41,876 bases of DNA from Bacillota bacterium (GTDB taxonomy: Bacteria > Bacillota > Clostridia > Lachnospirales > Lachnospiraceae): NCBI GenBank assembly GCA_023399455.1, contig JAEWPN010000144.1:1-41876 (forward strand), read 5' to 3'. Shown here piece by piece: positions 1-8,219 of this stretch (position 1 is the first letter of the stretch; each line of letters begins with the position of its first letter). The notes below the pieces were generated by a model. The model had not been told where the DNA came from. It saw nothing but the letters and a program-made list of their open reading frames with translations, and searched no databases. Both the position numbers and the translations under genes were made by a program.

Positions 1-2
1 CG

Positions 3-677
3 GGAGCAACAGGAGCAACCGGGGCGACAGGTCCTACGGGAGCGACAGGAGCAGACGGAGCAGCCGGAGCGACAGGCCCTACGGGAGCAACAGGAGCAAC
101 CGGGGCGACAGGTCCTACGGGAGCAACAGGAGCGACAGGAGCAACGGGTCCTACCGGGCCAACAGGTGCGGGAGCAATTATCCCATTTGCATCAGGTGGT
201 CCAGTTACCTTAACTACTGTACTCGGAGGATTGCTTAATGCTTCCAGTGCAATTGGCTTTGGCACTAACCTTCCTGGTATTTCAGCAGCCAGCGGAACAA
301 TTAGTCTGCTTGGGCTGACGAACCTCGCGTTCTCCGTGCCCAGAGATGGAGTTATTACCTCTCTGGCTGGTTATTTAAGCATTAGTGCCGCTGTTAGCTT
401 AATAGGTTCTACTGTTACAGTAACTGCCCAGTTATTCCAATCCCCCACACCTGATGATACTTTCGTCGCAGTACCGGGTGCAGTAGTCACGCTGGCACCT
501 CCTCTCACTGGTTTAATATCTATCGGCGATATCACTAGCGGTATTACTTCGGGACTAAATATTCCTGTTACCGCAGGAACCAGATTACTCTTGGTATTCT
601 CTGCAGCGGTTACGGCAGGACTTGATCTGGCTACTGTTATTGACGGTTATGCCAGTGCCGGTCTTGGAATTTCCTAG
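3..677 (+). CDS. Collagen-like exosporium/surface protein with BclB-type C-terminal domain, 5'-truncated
   Basis: The reading frame is open from the first bases and the start lies outside the window. Codons from base 3 encode G-X-Y triplets (GAT, GPT, one GAD and one GAA) up to about base 170. A globular domain follows, starting [15 protein letters not shown] and ending ASAGLGIS. This domain matches the BclB C-terminal type found on collagen-like exosporium proteins of spore formers (family knowledge). The triplet region would form a collagen triple helix and the C-terminal domain a trimeric beta head displayed on the spore or cell surface. An internal ATG at 231 lies inside the globular domain and is not the start. 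The repeats are highly similar at DNA level, so their number is prone to slippage and assembly error. The spore location is inferred. Confidence 0.85.
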   Translation, partial: GATGATGATGPTGATGADGAAGATGPTGATGATGATGPTGATGATGATGPTGPTGAGAIIPFASGGPVTLTTVLGGLLNASSAIGFGTNLPGISAASGTISLLGLTNLAFSVPRDGVITSLAGYLSISAAVSLIGSTVTVTAQLFQSPTPDDTFVAVPGAVVTLAPPLTGLISIGDITSGITSGLNIPVTAGTRLLLVFSAAVTAGLDLATVIDGYASAGLGIS

Positions 678-754
678 GAGAAGTTCATAAAAAGACCTTT
701 GCAGCTGTATAGTTCCGAATTGACAACACTGCTTTGAATGAATCATATCATAGG

Positions 755-788
755 AAACGGGACGTCTGTTCACAGACGTCTCGTTTTT
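755..788 (+). terminator. Rho-independent terminator of the collagen-like gene
   Basis: A hairpin with stem AAACGGGACGTCTG / CAGACGTCTCGTTT (one G-U pair) and loop TTCA is followed by a T-run. It lies about 80 bases after the stop codon. Confidence 0.85.
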
Positions 789-994
789 CATATATGGAGA
801 TGAATGGGCTGCATGGTTTTTCAGGCGACGAAATGATTATTATAAAAAAATATTGCCAAAAAAAGAAAGGTACTATCGATATTTTTCTAAATATGATATG
901 CTATCTTTTGTAATGAATGGATATAATAGGAAGCCGGCAGAACACGGTAAATTTGTATATCCTACAACCCAAAATAAAATAATGGAGGTATGCT
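789..994. other. Intergenic leader before the calcium ATPase; no gene seen
   Basis: This A+T-rich stretch holds no supported gene. A TATAAT hexamer at 922-927 is a possible -10 box, but no good -35 lies 17 bases upstream. The ribosome binding site GGAGG at 984-988 serves the GTG start at 995. Confidence 0.4.
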
Positions 995-3646
995 GTGAAG
1001 AAGTATTTTAACCTATCCGCCTCAGAGACCGCGGAAGACCTACAAGTCGATCTGTCCACCGGCCTTTCCGGTAAGGAAGCCACAGAGCGAAGTCAGAAGT
1101 ATGGGCAAAACCGCCTGGAAGGCGGCAAAGAAAAGTCCATTCTGGCAATGGCACTAGATCAGCTCAAAGATTTTTTAGTTCTGATTCTGATTGTTGCTGC
1201 AGTGATTTCGATTCTTCTTGGAGAGGAATTGGAAGGCATCGTTATTCTGGCAATTGTTGTACTCAACACATTTCTTGGTGTATATCAGGAAAATAAAGCC
1301 AGCAATGCGCTAAAGGCACTCAAAGAAATGGCAAGCCCGCATGCAAAAGCGCTGCGTGACGGTCAAGTCGTTGAGATTGCCTCTCACGAAGTGGTTCCCG
1401 GAGATGTGGTTATTTTGGAGGCAGGCGACTATATACCAGCCGATCTGCGTCTGGTGGAATCCATCAACCTGAAAATCGATGAAGCTGCCCTGACCGGAGA
1501 ATCGGTCCCGGTAGAAAAAGATGCAAAAGCAGTTCTGCCCGAGGATGCGAGCCTGGGGGATCGCATTAACAGCGCTTACATGGGCACCGTAATCACATAT
1601 GGACGAGGAAAAGGTGTTATCACCGACATCGGAATGAAGACCCAGATGGGAAATATAGCAGGTATGCTCAACAGCAGCAGCGATGAGGCTACTCCGCTTC
1701 AGAAGAAGCTGGACAGCCTTGGCAAGCTGCTGGGTATTGTTTGCCTGTCGATCTGCGGAATCATTTTCCTGCTCGGCCTTCTTCGGGGAATGGAACTTTT
1801 TGATATATTCATGACATCCGTATCCTTGGCAGTTGCGGCTATTCCGGAAGGTCTTACCGTAGTTGTTACCGTAGTTCTGGCTATGGGTATGCAGAGGATG
1901 GTAAAATGCAATGCGATAATCAAGCGTCTGAGCGCCGTTGAGACGTTAGGAAGCACCACTGTTATCTGTTCGGACAAGACGGGTACGCTGACCCAGAACA
2001 AGATGACTATCCAGCGGATTTACGACGGTAAAGAACTGTATGATGTAAGCGGTACGGGTTATAGTCCCGCGGGAGATATTCTCGATGCATCCGGCAATAA
2101 GAGGGCTGATGCGGTACAGAAGATCCTGGAATGCGTTTTGTTATGCAACGATGCGATTTATGACCCCGAGAAAGAATCTATCGTAGGCGATCCTACGGAA
2201 GGTGCGATGGTAGTACTCTCACACAAGGCAGGAATGGTAAAAGATCAGTGGGAGAAAAAATATCCCCGTCTTCAGGAGATCCCTTTCGACTCCGACAGAA
2301 AGCTTATGTCTACATTCCACAATATAGATGACAAGACGGTAATGTATACCAAAGGTGCTCCCGATGAACTGCTTCGCCGCTGTATTTCGATAGATTTGAA
2401 CGGAACGGTGGAAGAACTGTCGGAAGAAAAGCGTCAGGAAATCCTTGCGGCAAATCAGGGCTTTGCAGAAGATGCGCTTCGTGTTATCGGAGCAGCGTAC
2501 AAGCAGGTAGAGCAAGTGGATATTTCCTTCGAAGCGGAGAACGATTTGATCTTTGTAGGCCTCGTTGGAATGATCGACCCGCCCAGAGAAGAAGCAAAGG
2601 ATGCGATCAATGTTTGTAAGAAAGCCGGCATTCAGGTAAAAATGATTACCGGAGACCATAAAATCACGGCTACCGCAATCGGCCGCCAGCTCGGCATTGT
2701 TGAAGAGGGTGCTGTTGCTGTGGAGGGGCGTGAGATTTCCGAGATGGACGATGAACAGCTTAGAGAGCGTGTGAGGACCGTCAATGTATTCGCCCGCGTT
2801 TCTCCGGAACATAAGGTACGTTTAGTAGATGCTGTCAGAGCTAACGGAGACATCGCAGCCATGACAGGCGACGGTGTTAATGATGCTCCGTCCTTGAAGC
2901 ACGCCGATATCGGTGTTGCCATGGGTATTACCGGTACCGATGTATCCAAGGAAGCTGCAGATATGATTCTGACGGACGATAACTTTGCAAGTATCGTAAG
3001 AGCGGTTGCCGAAGGACGTACCATTTACAGCAACATCCGTAAGGTTGTAGGCTTTTTGCTCTCTTGTAACATCGGAGAAATTCTTGTTATTTTCATCGCT
3101 ATGCTGGCAGGAATGCCCGTACCGCTTGTTGCGATACAGCTTCTTTCTATTAACTTAATTACGGATGCGTTCCCGGCGTTTGCTCTCGGAATGGAAAAAG
3201 AAGAACCCGGAGTGATGGACCGTCACCCCAGAGATCCATCCGAACCTATCGTGGACAAGAAGATGGCGATCGCCGTCGGAATTCAGAGTATCGCGCTGGC
3301 CATAGGTACGCTGGGAGCATTTTCTTACGGATACTTTGCGCATCAGGATCTCGATGTGGCACGTACCGCTTGCTTCCTCACCTTAGTTTTAGGCGAGCTG
3401 CTTCGTGCTTATTCTTCTCGCTCCGAGAAGGTGTCTATTTTCAAGATGCGTATTTTCGAGAACAGCTATCTCAATAAATGTGTTATCGCTTCCTTAGCCT
3501 TTTTGCTGGCAAGTATTTATATACCGGTGCTCAATCCGATCTTCGGAACTGTAACGCTTACATTTGACGAAATAATCGTTTCCTTAGTTCTGGCATTGGT
3601 TCCTATGCTCGGCGGCGAGTTAGCGAAGAAAATCACCAACAGATAA
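995..3646 (+). CDS. P-type calcium-translocating ATPase (P2A, PMR1/SERCA-like)
   Basis: This 883-residue protein is a typical full-length P2-type cation ATPase that exports Ca2+ at the cost of ATP. Visible landmarks are the actuator motif TGES, the M4 motif PEGLTV (PEGL calcium-site signature), the phosphorylation motif SDKTGTLT with D327, the nucleotide-binding KGAPDELL motif, and the hinge GDGVNDAPSLK. An N-terminal cation-ATPase domain comes first, and hydrophobic helices at the C-terminus complete the usual ten-helix plan. The start is GTG, chosen because GGAGG lies six bases upstream. The gene stands alone between two terminators. Calcium specificity is inferred from family resemblance; Mn2+ transport is possible for PMR1-like members. 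Confidence 0.92.
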   Translation: MKKYFNLSASETAEDLQVDLSTGLSGKEATERSQKYGQNRLEGGKEKSILAMALDQLKDFLVLILIVAAVISILLGEELEGIVILAIVVLNTFLGVYQENKASNALKALKEMASPHAKALRDGQVVEIASHEVVPGDVVILEAGDYIPADLRLVESINLKIDEAALTGESVPVEKDAKAVLPEDASLGDRINSAYMGTVITYGRGKGVITDIGMKTQMGNIAGMLNSSSDEATPLQKKLDSLGKLLGIVCLSICGIIFLLGLLRGMELFDIFMTSVSLAVAAIPEGLTVVVTVVLAMGMQRMVKCNAIIKRLSAVETLGSTTVICSDKTGTLTQNKMTIQRIYDGKELYDVSGTGYSPAGDILDASGNKRADAVQKILECVLLCNDAIYDPEKESIVGDPTEGAMVVLSHKAGMVKDQWEKKYPRLQEIPFDSDRKLMSTFHNIDDKTVMYTKGAPDELLRRCISIDLNGTVEELSEEKRQEILAANQGFAEDALRVIGAAYKQVEQVDISFEAENDLIFVGLVGMIDPPREEAKDAINVCKKAGIQVKMITGDHKITATAIGRQLGIVEEGAVAVEGREISEMDDEQLRERVRTVNVFARVSPEHKVRLVDAVRANGDIAAMTGDGVNDAPSLKHADIGVAMGITGTDVSKEAADMILTDDNFASIVRAVAEGRTIYSNIRKVVGFLLSCNIGEILVIFIAMLAGMPVPLVAIQLLSINLITDAFPAFALGMEKEEPGVMDRHPRDPSEPIVDKKMAIAVGIQSIALAIGTLGAFSYGYFAHQDLDVARTACFLTLVLGELLRAYSSRSEKVSIFKMRIFENSYLNKCVIASLAFLLASIYIPVLNPIFGTVTLTFDEIIVSLVLALVPMLGGELAKKITNR

Positions 3647-3707
3647 ATCTTCTGATTTTAAAAGACGATACAGCTTATACCAATGTTATAGAGTTAAGAT
3701 TACACTT

Positions 3708-3746
3708 AAAGAGCAGAGCGTGTAGAAATACATACTCTGCTCTTTT
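3708..3746. terminator. Probable bidirectional terminator
   Basis: The perfect stem AAAGAGCAGAG / CTCTGCTCTTT has an inner TGTA-GAAA-TACA hairpin and T-runs in both orientations. It lies between the ATPase and the converging ABC relic, so it can serve both strands. Confidence 0.85.
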
Positions 3747-3755
3747 GCTTTTGCA

Positions 3756-4523
3756 TTACTTATTGTTTTGGCTAACTCTGCTTTGGAGCTTCCATCCGCC
3801 TGCCTTTTTCCGTTTTTCCCATAGACTTGCATATCTTCCGTTGCGATTCACTAACTCTTCATGAGTTCCCCGTTCCACAATTTGTTTATTTTCTACCACC
3901 AAAATCTGATCGGCGTATTGAATGGTTGACAAGCGGTGCGCTATGATGACCAACGTTTTTTCCTGAATCAGCGCTCCGATTGCCTGCTGGATGTCCATTT
4001 CATTATCCGGGTCCACACTTGCGGTTGCTTCATCCAAAATAATGATAGGCGCATCCTTCAAAATTGCGCGCGCAATGGATACCCGCTGGCGTTCTCCGCC
4101 GGATAGCAGGCCGCCGTTTTCGCCGACTATTGTATTGTATCCCTCTGGCAGCGCCATAATAAAATCATGGCATTTTGCTTTTTTTGCGGCTTCTTTGATT
4201 TCATCCCGGGTGGCATCCGGTTTTCCAAAACGGATGTTATTTTCTACTGTATCATTAAACAAATGCACATCTTGAAAAACCACACTGATTTTAGATAATA
4301 AATCCGAGCTGTTCATCTGCCTGATATCGGTTCCGCCGATGCGGACACAGCCTCCGCTCACATCCCAGAAGCGCATGATTAAGTTGGCAATCGTTGTCTT
4401 TCCTCCCCCCGAGGGGCCTACCAATGCGGTGACGGTCTTTTCTTTCACGAAAAAACTGACATTCTCCAGAATTCGTTCCTGCTCATAAGAAAAGCTTACG
4501 TTATCGAACTCGATATGATAATG
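3756..4523 (-). pseudogene. ABC exporter nucleotide-binding domain, remnant of a half-transporter
   Basis: The frame encodes a nearly complete NBD of an MdlB/MsbA-type exporter. It has HIEFDNVSFSYE at the domain entry, Walker A GPSGGGKT, Q-loop VVFQD, signature LSGGERQR, Walker B IIILDEA and H-loop IAHRLST. The transmembrane domain that precedes the NBD in this family is missing. Reading upstream in frame, a TAG stop sits at 4524-4526, just before the conserved entry. A different frame upstream (about 4526-4610) reads like the acidic or polar linker that normally precedes the NBD (MPSAKPQPESSFEQ), which suggests a frameshift plus a large deletion. A GTG at 4446-4448 could start a 230-residue NBD-only product, but it would begin inside the ATPase core. 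I read this as a decayed gene at the edge of the zinc island. Confidence 0.75.
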
Positions 4524-4620
4524 CTATTTCCTGTCCCAGGATATGGCGCTGGCTTTTTGTTTGCTCAAAAGACGATTCCGGCTGAGGTTTTGCCGAGGGC
4601 ATTCATTTCAAATGACTTGT

Positions 4621-4641
4621 AAATGCATTTGGTTTGCATTT
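4621..4641 (-). promoter_or_regulatory. Zur-like palindrome upstream of the ABC relic
   Basis: On the plus strand the site reads AAATGC, nine bases, then GCATTT. This is the same 6-9-6 arrangement as the box before the Fur-family gene at 12160-12180. On the minus strand a TATAAT lies just upstream of it, as at the Fur promoter, but no good -35 was found. It suggests that the ABC gene once belonged to the zinc regulon. Confidence 0.5.
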
Positions 4642-4740
4642 GAATATTATTATATGAGAGAAATCATACGAAATTAAGAAAGGAAAGACCTCATGATTTT
4701 AAGTGTATATCTTGTGTACCAATAAATTTTATCAACTAAT

Positions 4741-4755
4741 TGCGAATGATACGCA
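4741..4755 (+). promoter_or_regulatory. Zur-like box 1 of the rpmB paralog promoter
   Basis: The site TGCGAATGATACGCA is a 7-1-7 palindrome that fits TGCRAATNATWYGCA, the motif shared by several promoters in this island. It ends six bases before the -35 hexamer, so a bound repressor would block polymerase. Confidence 0.65.
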
Positions 4756-4761
4756 AATGCA

Positions 4762-4790
4762 TTGACAATACAAAAGCTTTACTTTATAAT
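4762..4790 (+). promoter_or_regulatory. Sigma-A promoter of the zinc-free L28 / COG0523 operon
   Basis: A consensus TTGACA (4762-4767) and TATAAT (4785-4790) are separated by exactly 17 bases. Zur-like palindromes lie directly on each side, which implies strong expression when derepressed. Confidence 0.85.
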
Positions 4791-4797
4791 ATCAAAT

Positions 4798-4812
4798 TGA
4801 GAATCATTCGCA
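4798..4812 (+). promoter_or_regulatory. Zur-like box 2 of the rpmB paralog promoter
   Basis: The site TGAGAATCATTCGCA differs from the shared motif at one position. It lies just downstream of the -10 box, near the expected transcription start. Confidence 0.65.
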
Positions 4813-4839
4813 AATTAAATATTAAAGGAGATAGTAATT

Positions 4840-5025
4840 ATGGCTAAATGTAGATACACAGGTAAATCAGTGATGTTTGGAAATAAGGTAAGTCACTCTA
4901 ACAGAAAAACGAAGCATATGCAGAAAGTAAATATGAAACGCGTCAAAGCAATAGAAAATGGGACAATCAAAAAAGTCTGGGTTTCAACATCTGCTTTGAA
5001 ATCAGGTTTAGTAAAAAGAGTTTAG
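4840..5025 (+). CDS. rpmB: Ribosomal protein L28, zinc-independent (C-) paralog
   Basis: This 61-residue protein has the L28 pattern (FGNKVSHSNRKTKH, VNMKRVKA, STSALKSGLVKRV). The usual L28 carries two CxxC zinc knuckles. Here the first is CRYTG, with only one cysteine, and the second is VSTSAL, with none, so no zinc site remains. Such C- paralogs are known to replace zinc-binding L28 under zinc starvation and so release ribosomal zinc. The ribosome binding site AAAGGAG precedes the ATG. The gene leads an operon with COG0523 proteins and lies under a promoter flanked by two Zur-like boxes, which supports that role. The zinc-binding primary copy is presumably elsewhere in the genome. Confidence 0.9.
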   Translation: MAKCRYTGKSVMFGNKVSHSNRKTKHMQKVNMKRVKAIENGTIKKVWVSTSALKSGLVKRV

Positions 5026-5041
5026 GTAAAGGAGGAAAGAA

Positions 5042-5116
5042 AGTAAAACAATTTTTGAGTCTGCTATTAGATCCATTCTTTATGAAATGTACAACGACTG
5101 CAGGGAGGTAAAATAA
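5042..5116 (+). other. Cryptic 24-codon frame with a strong ribosome binding site but no canonical start
   Basis: AAAGGAGG at 5028-5035 is followed, at normal start distance, by AGT instead of ATG. The open frame then reads KTIFESAIRS and ends YNDCREVK at a TAA whose last base is the A of the next gene's ATG (TAATG). This stop/start overlap and the protein-like composition suggest a small gene that lost its start codon, uses a rare start (ATT at 5051), or carries a sequencing error. I do not recognise the peptide. Confidence 0.3.
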
Positions 5117-6249
5117 TGAGTGGTTTCGGAAAAAAGATAAAAAAGCCGGTGACGCTAATAACCGGCTATTTGGGCTCGGGAAAAACTACAGTTATGAATG
5201 AACTTTTAAGAAATGAAGTCAGTAAGAAAGTAGCATTGATCGTAAATGATATGGGAAGTATTAATCTGGATGCAGACTTGTTAAAAAAAGGCAGTATTTC
5301 CCGGATGGATACGACAATGATTGAGTTACAGAATGGTTGTATTTGCTGTACTTTACGGGATGAGTTCATGGAACAGATAGAGCAGCTTTCTAAAGAAGAT
5401 GATATAGAGGCAATACTGGTGGAGGCTTCTGGTATCAGTGATCCGGCAGCCATTGCAGACGGATTTCTTGCCTATGAAGAGATGCATAAGAAATCATCCG
5501 TCTTTTTGAACACCATTGTTACTGTTGTTGACGCTGACAGGATTTATACGGAATTCTTAGCAGAAATAGAAGAGCTGCAGAATCAGATGGATGAAGAGTA
5601 TGATCCGGATATTATAAACTTGGTCATAGATCAGATAGAGTTTTGTAATGTGATTATATTAAATAAATGTGATTTACTGAATAAGAAGCAATTAGAGAAA
5701 GTGAAGATGGTTATAAGGCAGCTGCAGCCGGAAGCGGAGATGATCGAAACAGTACATGGGAAAGTAGATGCAAAATTAATACTTAACAAAAAACGTTTTG
5801 ATTATGCTAAGGTGAATAATTCTTCTGCCATCCAGAAAGCATTAGCCAGAGAGGCGAGAGCAGAAGAAGACGGACGAAAAGAATATGGTATTGAATCTTT
5901 TGTCTTTGAAGAACGTAGACCTTTTGAATATAATGCATTTATAAATTATATAGAGCAGGAGTATCCGGCAAGTATAATTCGTGCAAAAGGATATGTCTGG
6001 TTTGCTGATGATGATATCCATGTACAGCTTTTTGAACAGGCGGGAAGAAATGCATCTGTTACGGAAGTGTCAAACTGGATTGCAGCATTTAGCGCGGAAG
6101 AACAAAAAGAGGTATTTGAAGAGTATCCGGAAACCTTAGATGACTGGGATGAGGCCTATGGGGACAGAATGAATCAGATTGTATTTATAGGAAGAGAATA
6201 TGATGAGGCTGAAATAAGAAGGCAGCTTAACCGTTGTATCGCAGGTTGA
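5116..6249 (+). CDS. COG0523 (CobW/YciC-type) G3E GTPase, putative zinc metallochaperone 1
   Basis: The protein has 377 residues. It shows Walker A GYLGSGKT (17-24), the metal motif GCICC (C75, C77, C78), a Walker B-like LVEASG (about 101-106), base-recognition NKCD (183-186) and a CobW C-terminal domain from about 255 (FVFEERRPFEYNAF ... RAKGYVWFA). COG0523 proteins couple GTP hydrolysis to metal delivery, and members under Zur control are linked to zinc allocation. The start is ATG with GGGAGG six bases upstream. The gene lies 90 bases after the zinc-free L28 gene and its 3' end is followed at once by a paralog, so the two are co-transcribed. An acidic stretch (QMDEEYDPD) before the NKCD motif is shared with the paralog and may be a specific insertion. 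Zinc specificity is inferred from context. Confidence 0.88.
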   Translation: MSGFGKKIKKPVTLITGYLGSGKTTVMNELLRNEVSKKVALIVNDMGSINLDADLLKKGSISRMDTTMIELQNGCICCTLRDEFMEQIEQLSKEDDIEAILVEASGISDPAAIADGFLAYEEMHKKSSVFLNTIVTVVDADRIYTEFLAEIEELQNQMDEEYDPDIINLVIDQIEFCNVIILNKCDLLNKKQLEKVKMVIRQLQPEAEMIETVHGKVDAKLILNKKRFDYAKVNNSSAIQKALAREARAEEDGRKEYGIESFVFEERRPFEYNAFINYIEQEYPASIIRAKGYVWFADDDIHVQLFEQAGRNASVTEVSNWIAAFSAEEQKEVFEEYPETLDDWDEAYGDRMNQIVFIGREYDEAEIRRQLNRCIAG

Positions 6250-6272
6250 TTGAGTTCAGCAAGGAGGAAGAA

Positions 6273-7388
6273 ATGAAAACGAATATTGTGCCTATTACTT
6301 TATTGACAGGATATCTTGGAGCAGGAAAAACAACGTTACTCAATCATATATTGAAAAATCAGGAAGGATATAAAGTAGCAGTTATTGTCAATGATATTGG
6401 AGAGGTAAACATTGATGCAGATCTTATTGAAAAAGGCGGCAGTGTAACACAGAAGGATGACAGTTTGATCTCTTTATCCAATGGTTGCATTTGCTGTACC
6501 CTAAAAGTAGACCTAATCAGGCAGATAATGAGCCTCATAAAAATGAAACGATTTGATTATATATTGATTGAAGCGAGTGGAATATGTGAACCATTACCGA
6601 TTGCCCAGACCATTACATTGTTGGACGGTTCTCTGGAAAACTCAAAGCTGCCTGAAGTTTGCTGTCTGGACAATATTGTAACTGTTGTAGATGCGAAGAG
6701 GTTGGTTGACGAATTTATCAGCGGGCAGAGTTTATTGAAGGAAAACATGGATGAAGAAGATATAGAAAATCTTCTTATACAACAGATAGAATTCTGCAAT
6801 TTAATTGTTCTTAATAAAATTGATGATATATCAGAGGAAGAAAAGAATATGGTAATTAGGGTGATCCGCACACTGCAGCCGGAAGCGGAGATAATTGAAA
6901 CCAATTATGCAAAAGTAGATATTGGGAAGGTGATTAATACACATAAATTTGATTTTGAAGAAGCCAGTATGTCAGCTGGTTGGGTACTGGAACTGACGAA
7001 GGAAGATGAGGAACCGGAAACAGAGGAGTATGGAATTGGTACATTTGTTTATAAAAGAACACGTCCATTTATCCAGGAAAAATTTGAAAATTTTGTAAAT
7101 TATAAATTTCATTCCAATATAATCCGGTGTAAGGGGATCGTCTGGTTTGAGAATCTGAGAAAGGAAGCATATATATTTGAGCAGTCCGGCCGGCAAAAGA
7201 CAGCCGCCATGTCCGGTAAATGGATCGCATCAGCACCGAGGGAACAACAAAAACGATATTTGCGAGAGAATCCTGATATAGAATGGGATGAGAGATACGG
7301 TGACAGATGCATTAAATTAGTTTTTATCGGACAAAAAATGGACAAGGAAAAAATAACAAAAGAGTTGGATGAATGCCTGGGTGAGTAA
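6273..7388 (+). CDS. COG0523 G3E GTPase, putative zinc metallochaperone 2
   Basis: This 371-residue paralog of the preceding gene has Walker A GYLGAGKT (13-20), GCICC (C72, C74, C75), LIEASG, NKID and a CobW C-terminal domain (FVYKRTRPFIQEKF ... RCKGIVWFENL). The start at 6273 is chosen because AAGGAGG at 6261-6267 precedes it and the MKTNIVPITLLTGYLG beginning matches the family. An in-frame ATG at 6234 would overlap the upstream gene and lacks such a site. The tandem pair probably arose by duplication. The two proteins share the acidic insertion and the C-terminal DE.YGDR..(I/L)VFIG pattern, but they have diverged substantially. They may form a heterodimer or serve different client enzymes, which the sequence alone cannot settle. 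Confidence 0.88.
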   Translation: MKTNIVPITLLTGYLGAGKTTLLNHILKNQEGYKVAVIVNDIGEVNIDADLIEKGGSVTQKDDSLISLSNGCICCTLKVDLIRQIMSLIKMKRFDYILIEASGICEPLPIAQTITLLDGSLENSKLPEVCCLDNIVTVVDAKRLVDEFISGQSLLKENMDEEDIENLLIQQIEFCNLIVLNKIDDISEEEKNMVIRVIRTLQPEAEIIETNYAKVDIGKVINTHKFDFEEASMSAGWVLELTKEDEEPETEEYGIGTFVYKRTRPFIQEKFENFVNYKFHSNIIRCKGIVWFENLRKEAYIFEQSGRQKTAAMSGKWIASAPREQQKRYLRENPDIEWDERYGDRCIKLVFIGQKMDKEKITKELDECLGE

Positions 7389-7409
7389 AATAAAAGGAAG
7401 CGGTGGGTT

Positions 7410-8219
7410 ATGAAAGAGAAACTTACAAAAGAGTATCGATCCTATATTGATCATCCTGAAAGATATGGTTATGAGCAGCTGACAGAATTGATAGATAAGC
7501 TTTCCGAGGAACATAGAAAATACGGAGAAAAATGGTTTTCTCCCAATCATAATCTGGAGATTTACCTGTATGAATATTGGGTGAATCAGGAGGAATACGA
7601 ATGTACTTCTTATCAGCTGAATGTTTTGTACAAGCAGCAAGGAGTTGCCGAGGAAAAAAGAGGGATGTTTGAAAAAGCAGAACAATCTTTTCTGAGTGCT
7701 TTGGAATGGAATCCTGTAGACATAGAAATTTATTTAAATTTATGTGAGAACTATGTTAAAAGAATGGAATGGTTTGTTTTAAAAGAAATTGTCCGGAAGA
7801 TGTATCATTACTGTTATACATGTGTTGATCTGTCAAGATATTACCGGTATTTAGGACGTTATTTTCTTGAAATCTATCAGCCGGAAATATCAGCCTGTTT
7901 ATACCGATACAGTAATTACTGGTATCAAACGAAGACTGCGGATAAAGAACTGGATTTCTTAAAAGCAGCAACAGCAGGTGTGTTTGCCGATCATACTTTG
8001 GAAGAAGATAAAAAACTATTATTGGAACACGATATACCATTGCGGCCGGAAGCGGAGACTCTGGCGCTATGCTATCATGCAGCAAAAGAAGAAAAAGATT
8101 GTGAAATCCAAAAATTATATTTTTCTATGCTGTATCAGGTAACAGGAGATGTGGAAATAGAAAAAATCTTAATCAATAGAAAGGATAAACGTAATCCGAA
8201 ACTTCTTCTGCCGGAGTAA
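7410..8219 (+). CDS. TPR-like helical protein of the zinc-starvation operon, function unknown
   Basis: This 269-residue protein is rich in aromatic and charged residues and has no signal peptide or membrane segment. One stretch reads as a tetratricopeptide motif (about 76-110: EEKRGMFEKAEQSFLSALEWNP, then a second helix pair). The rest looks like helical repeats with many Tyr, Trp and Leu. The start ATG has AAAAGGAAG upstream. It is the last gene of the operon containing the zinc-free L28 and the two COG0523 GTPases, so it may act as a docking or client-adaptor protein for them, but that is inference. Its last 47 bases overlap the end of the converging TIGR03943 gene. Confidence 0.65.
   Translation: MKEKLTKEYRSYIDHPERYGYEQLTELIDKLSEEHRKYGEKWFSPNHNLEIYLYEYWVNQEEYECTSYQLNVLYKQQGVAEEKRGMFEKAEQSFLSALEWNPVDIEIYLNLCENYVKRMEWFVLKEIVRKMYHYCYTCVDLSRYYRYLGRYFLEIYQPEISACLYRYSNYWYQTKTADKELDFLKAATAGVFADHTLEEDKKLLLEHDIPLRPEAETLALCYHAAKEEKDCEIQKLYFSMLYQVTGDVEIEKILINRKDKRNPKLLLPE

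Noticed and set aside
4694..4726. A 10-codon frame MILSVYLVYQ with AGGAAAG upstream, before the L28 promoter
   Set aside because: It lies upstream of the recognised promoter and has no supporting similarity or conserved context; it could be chance.
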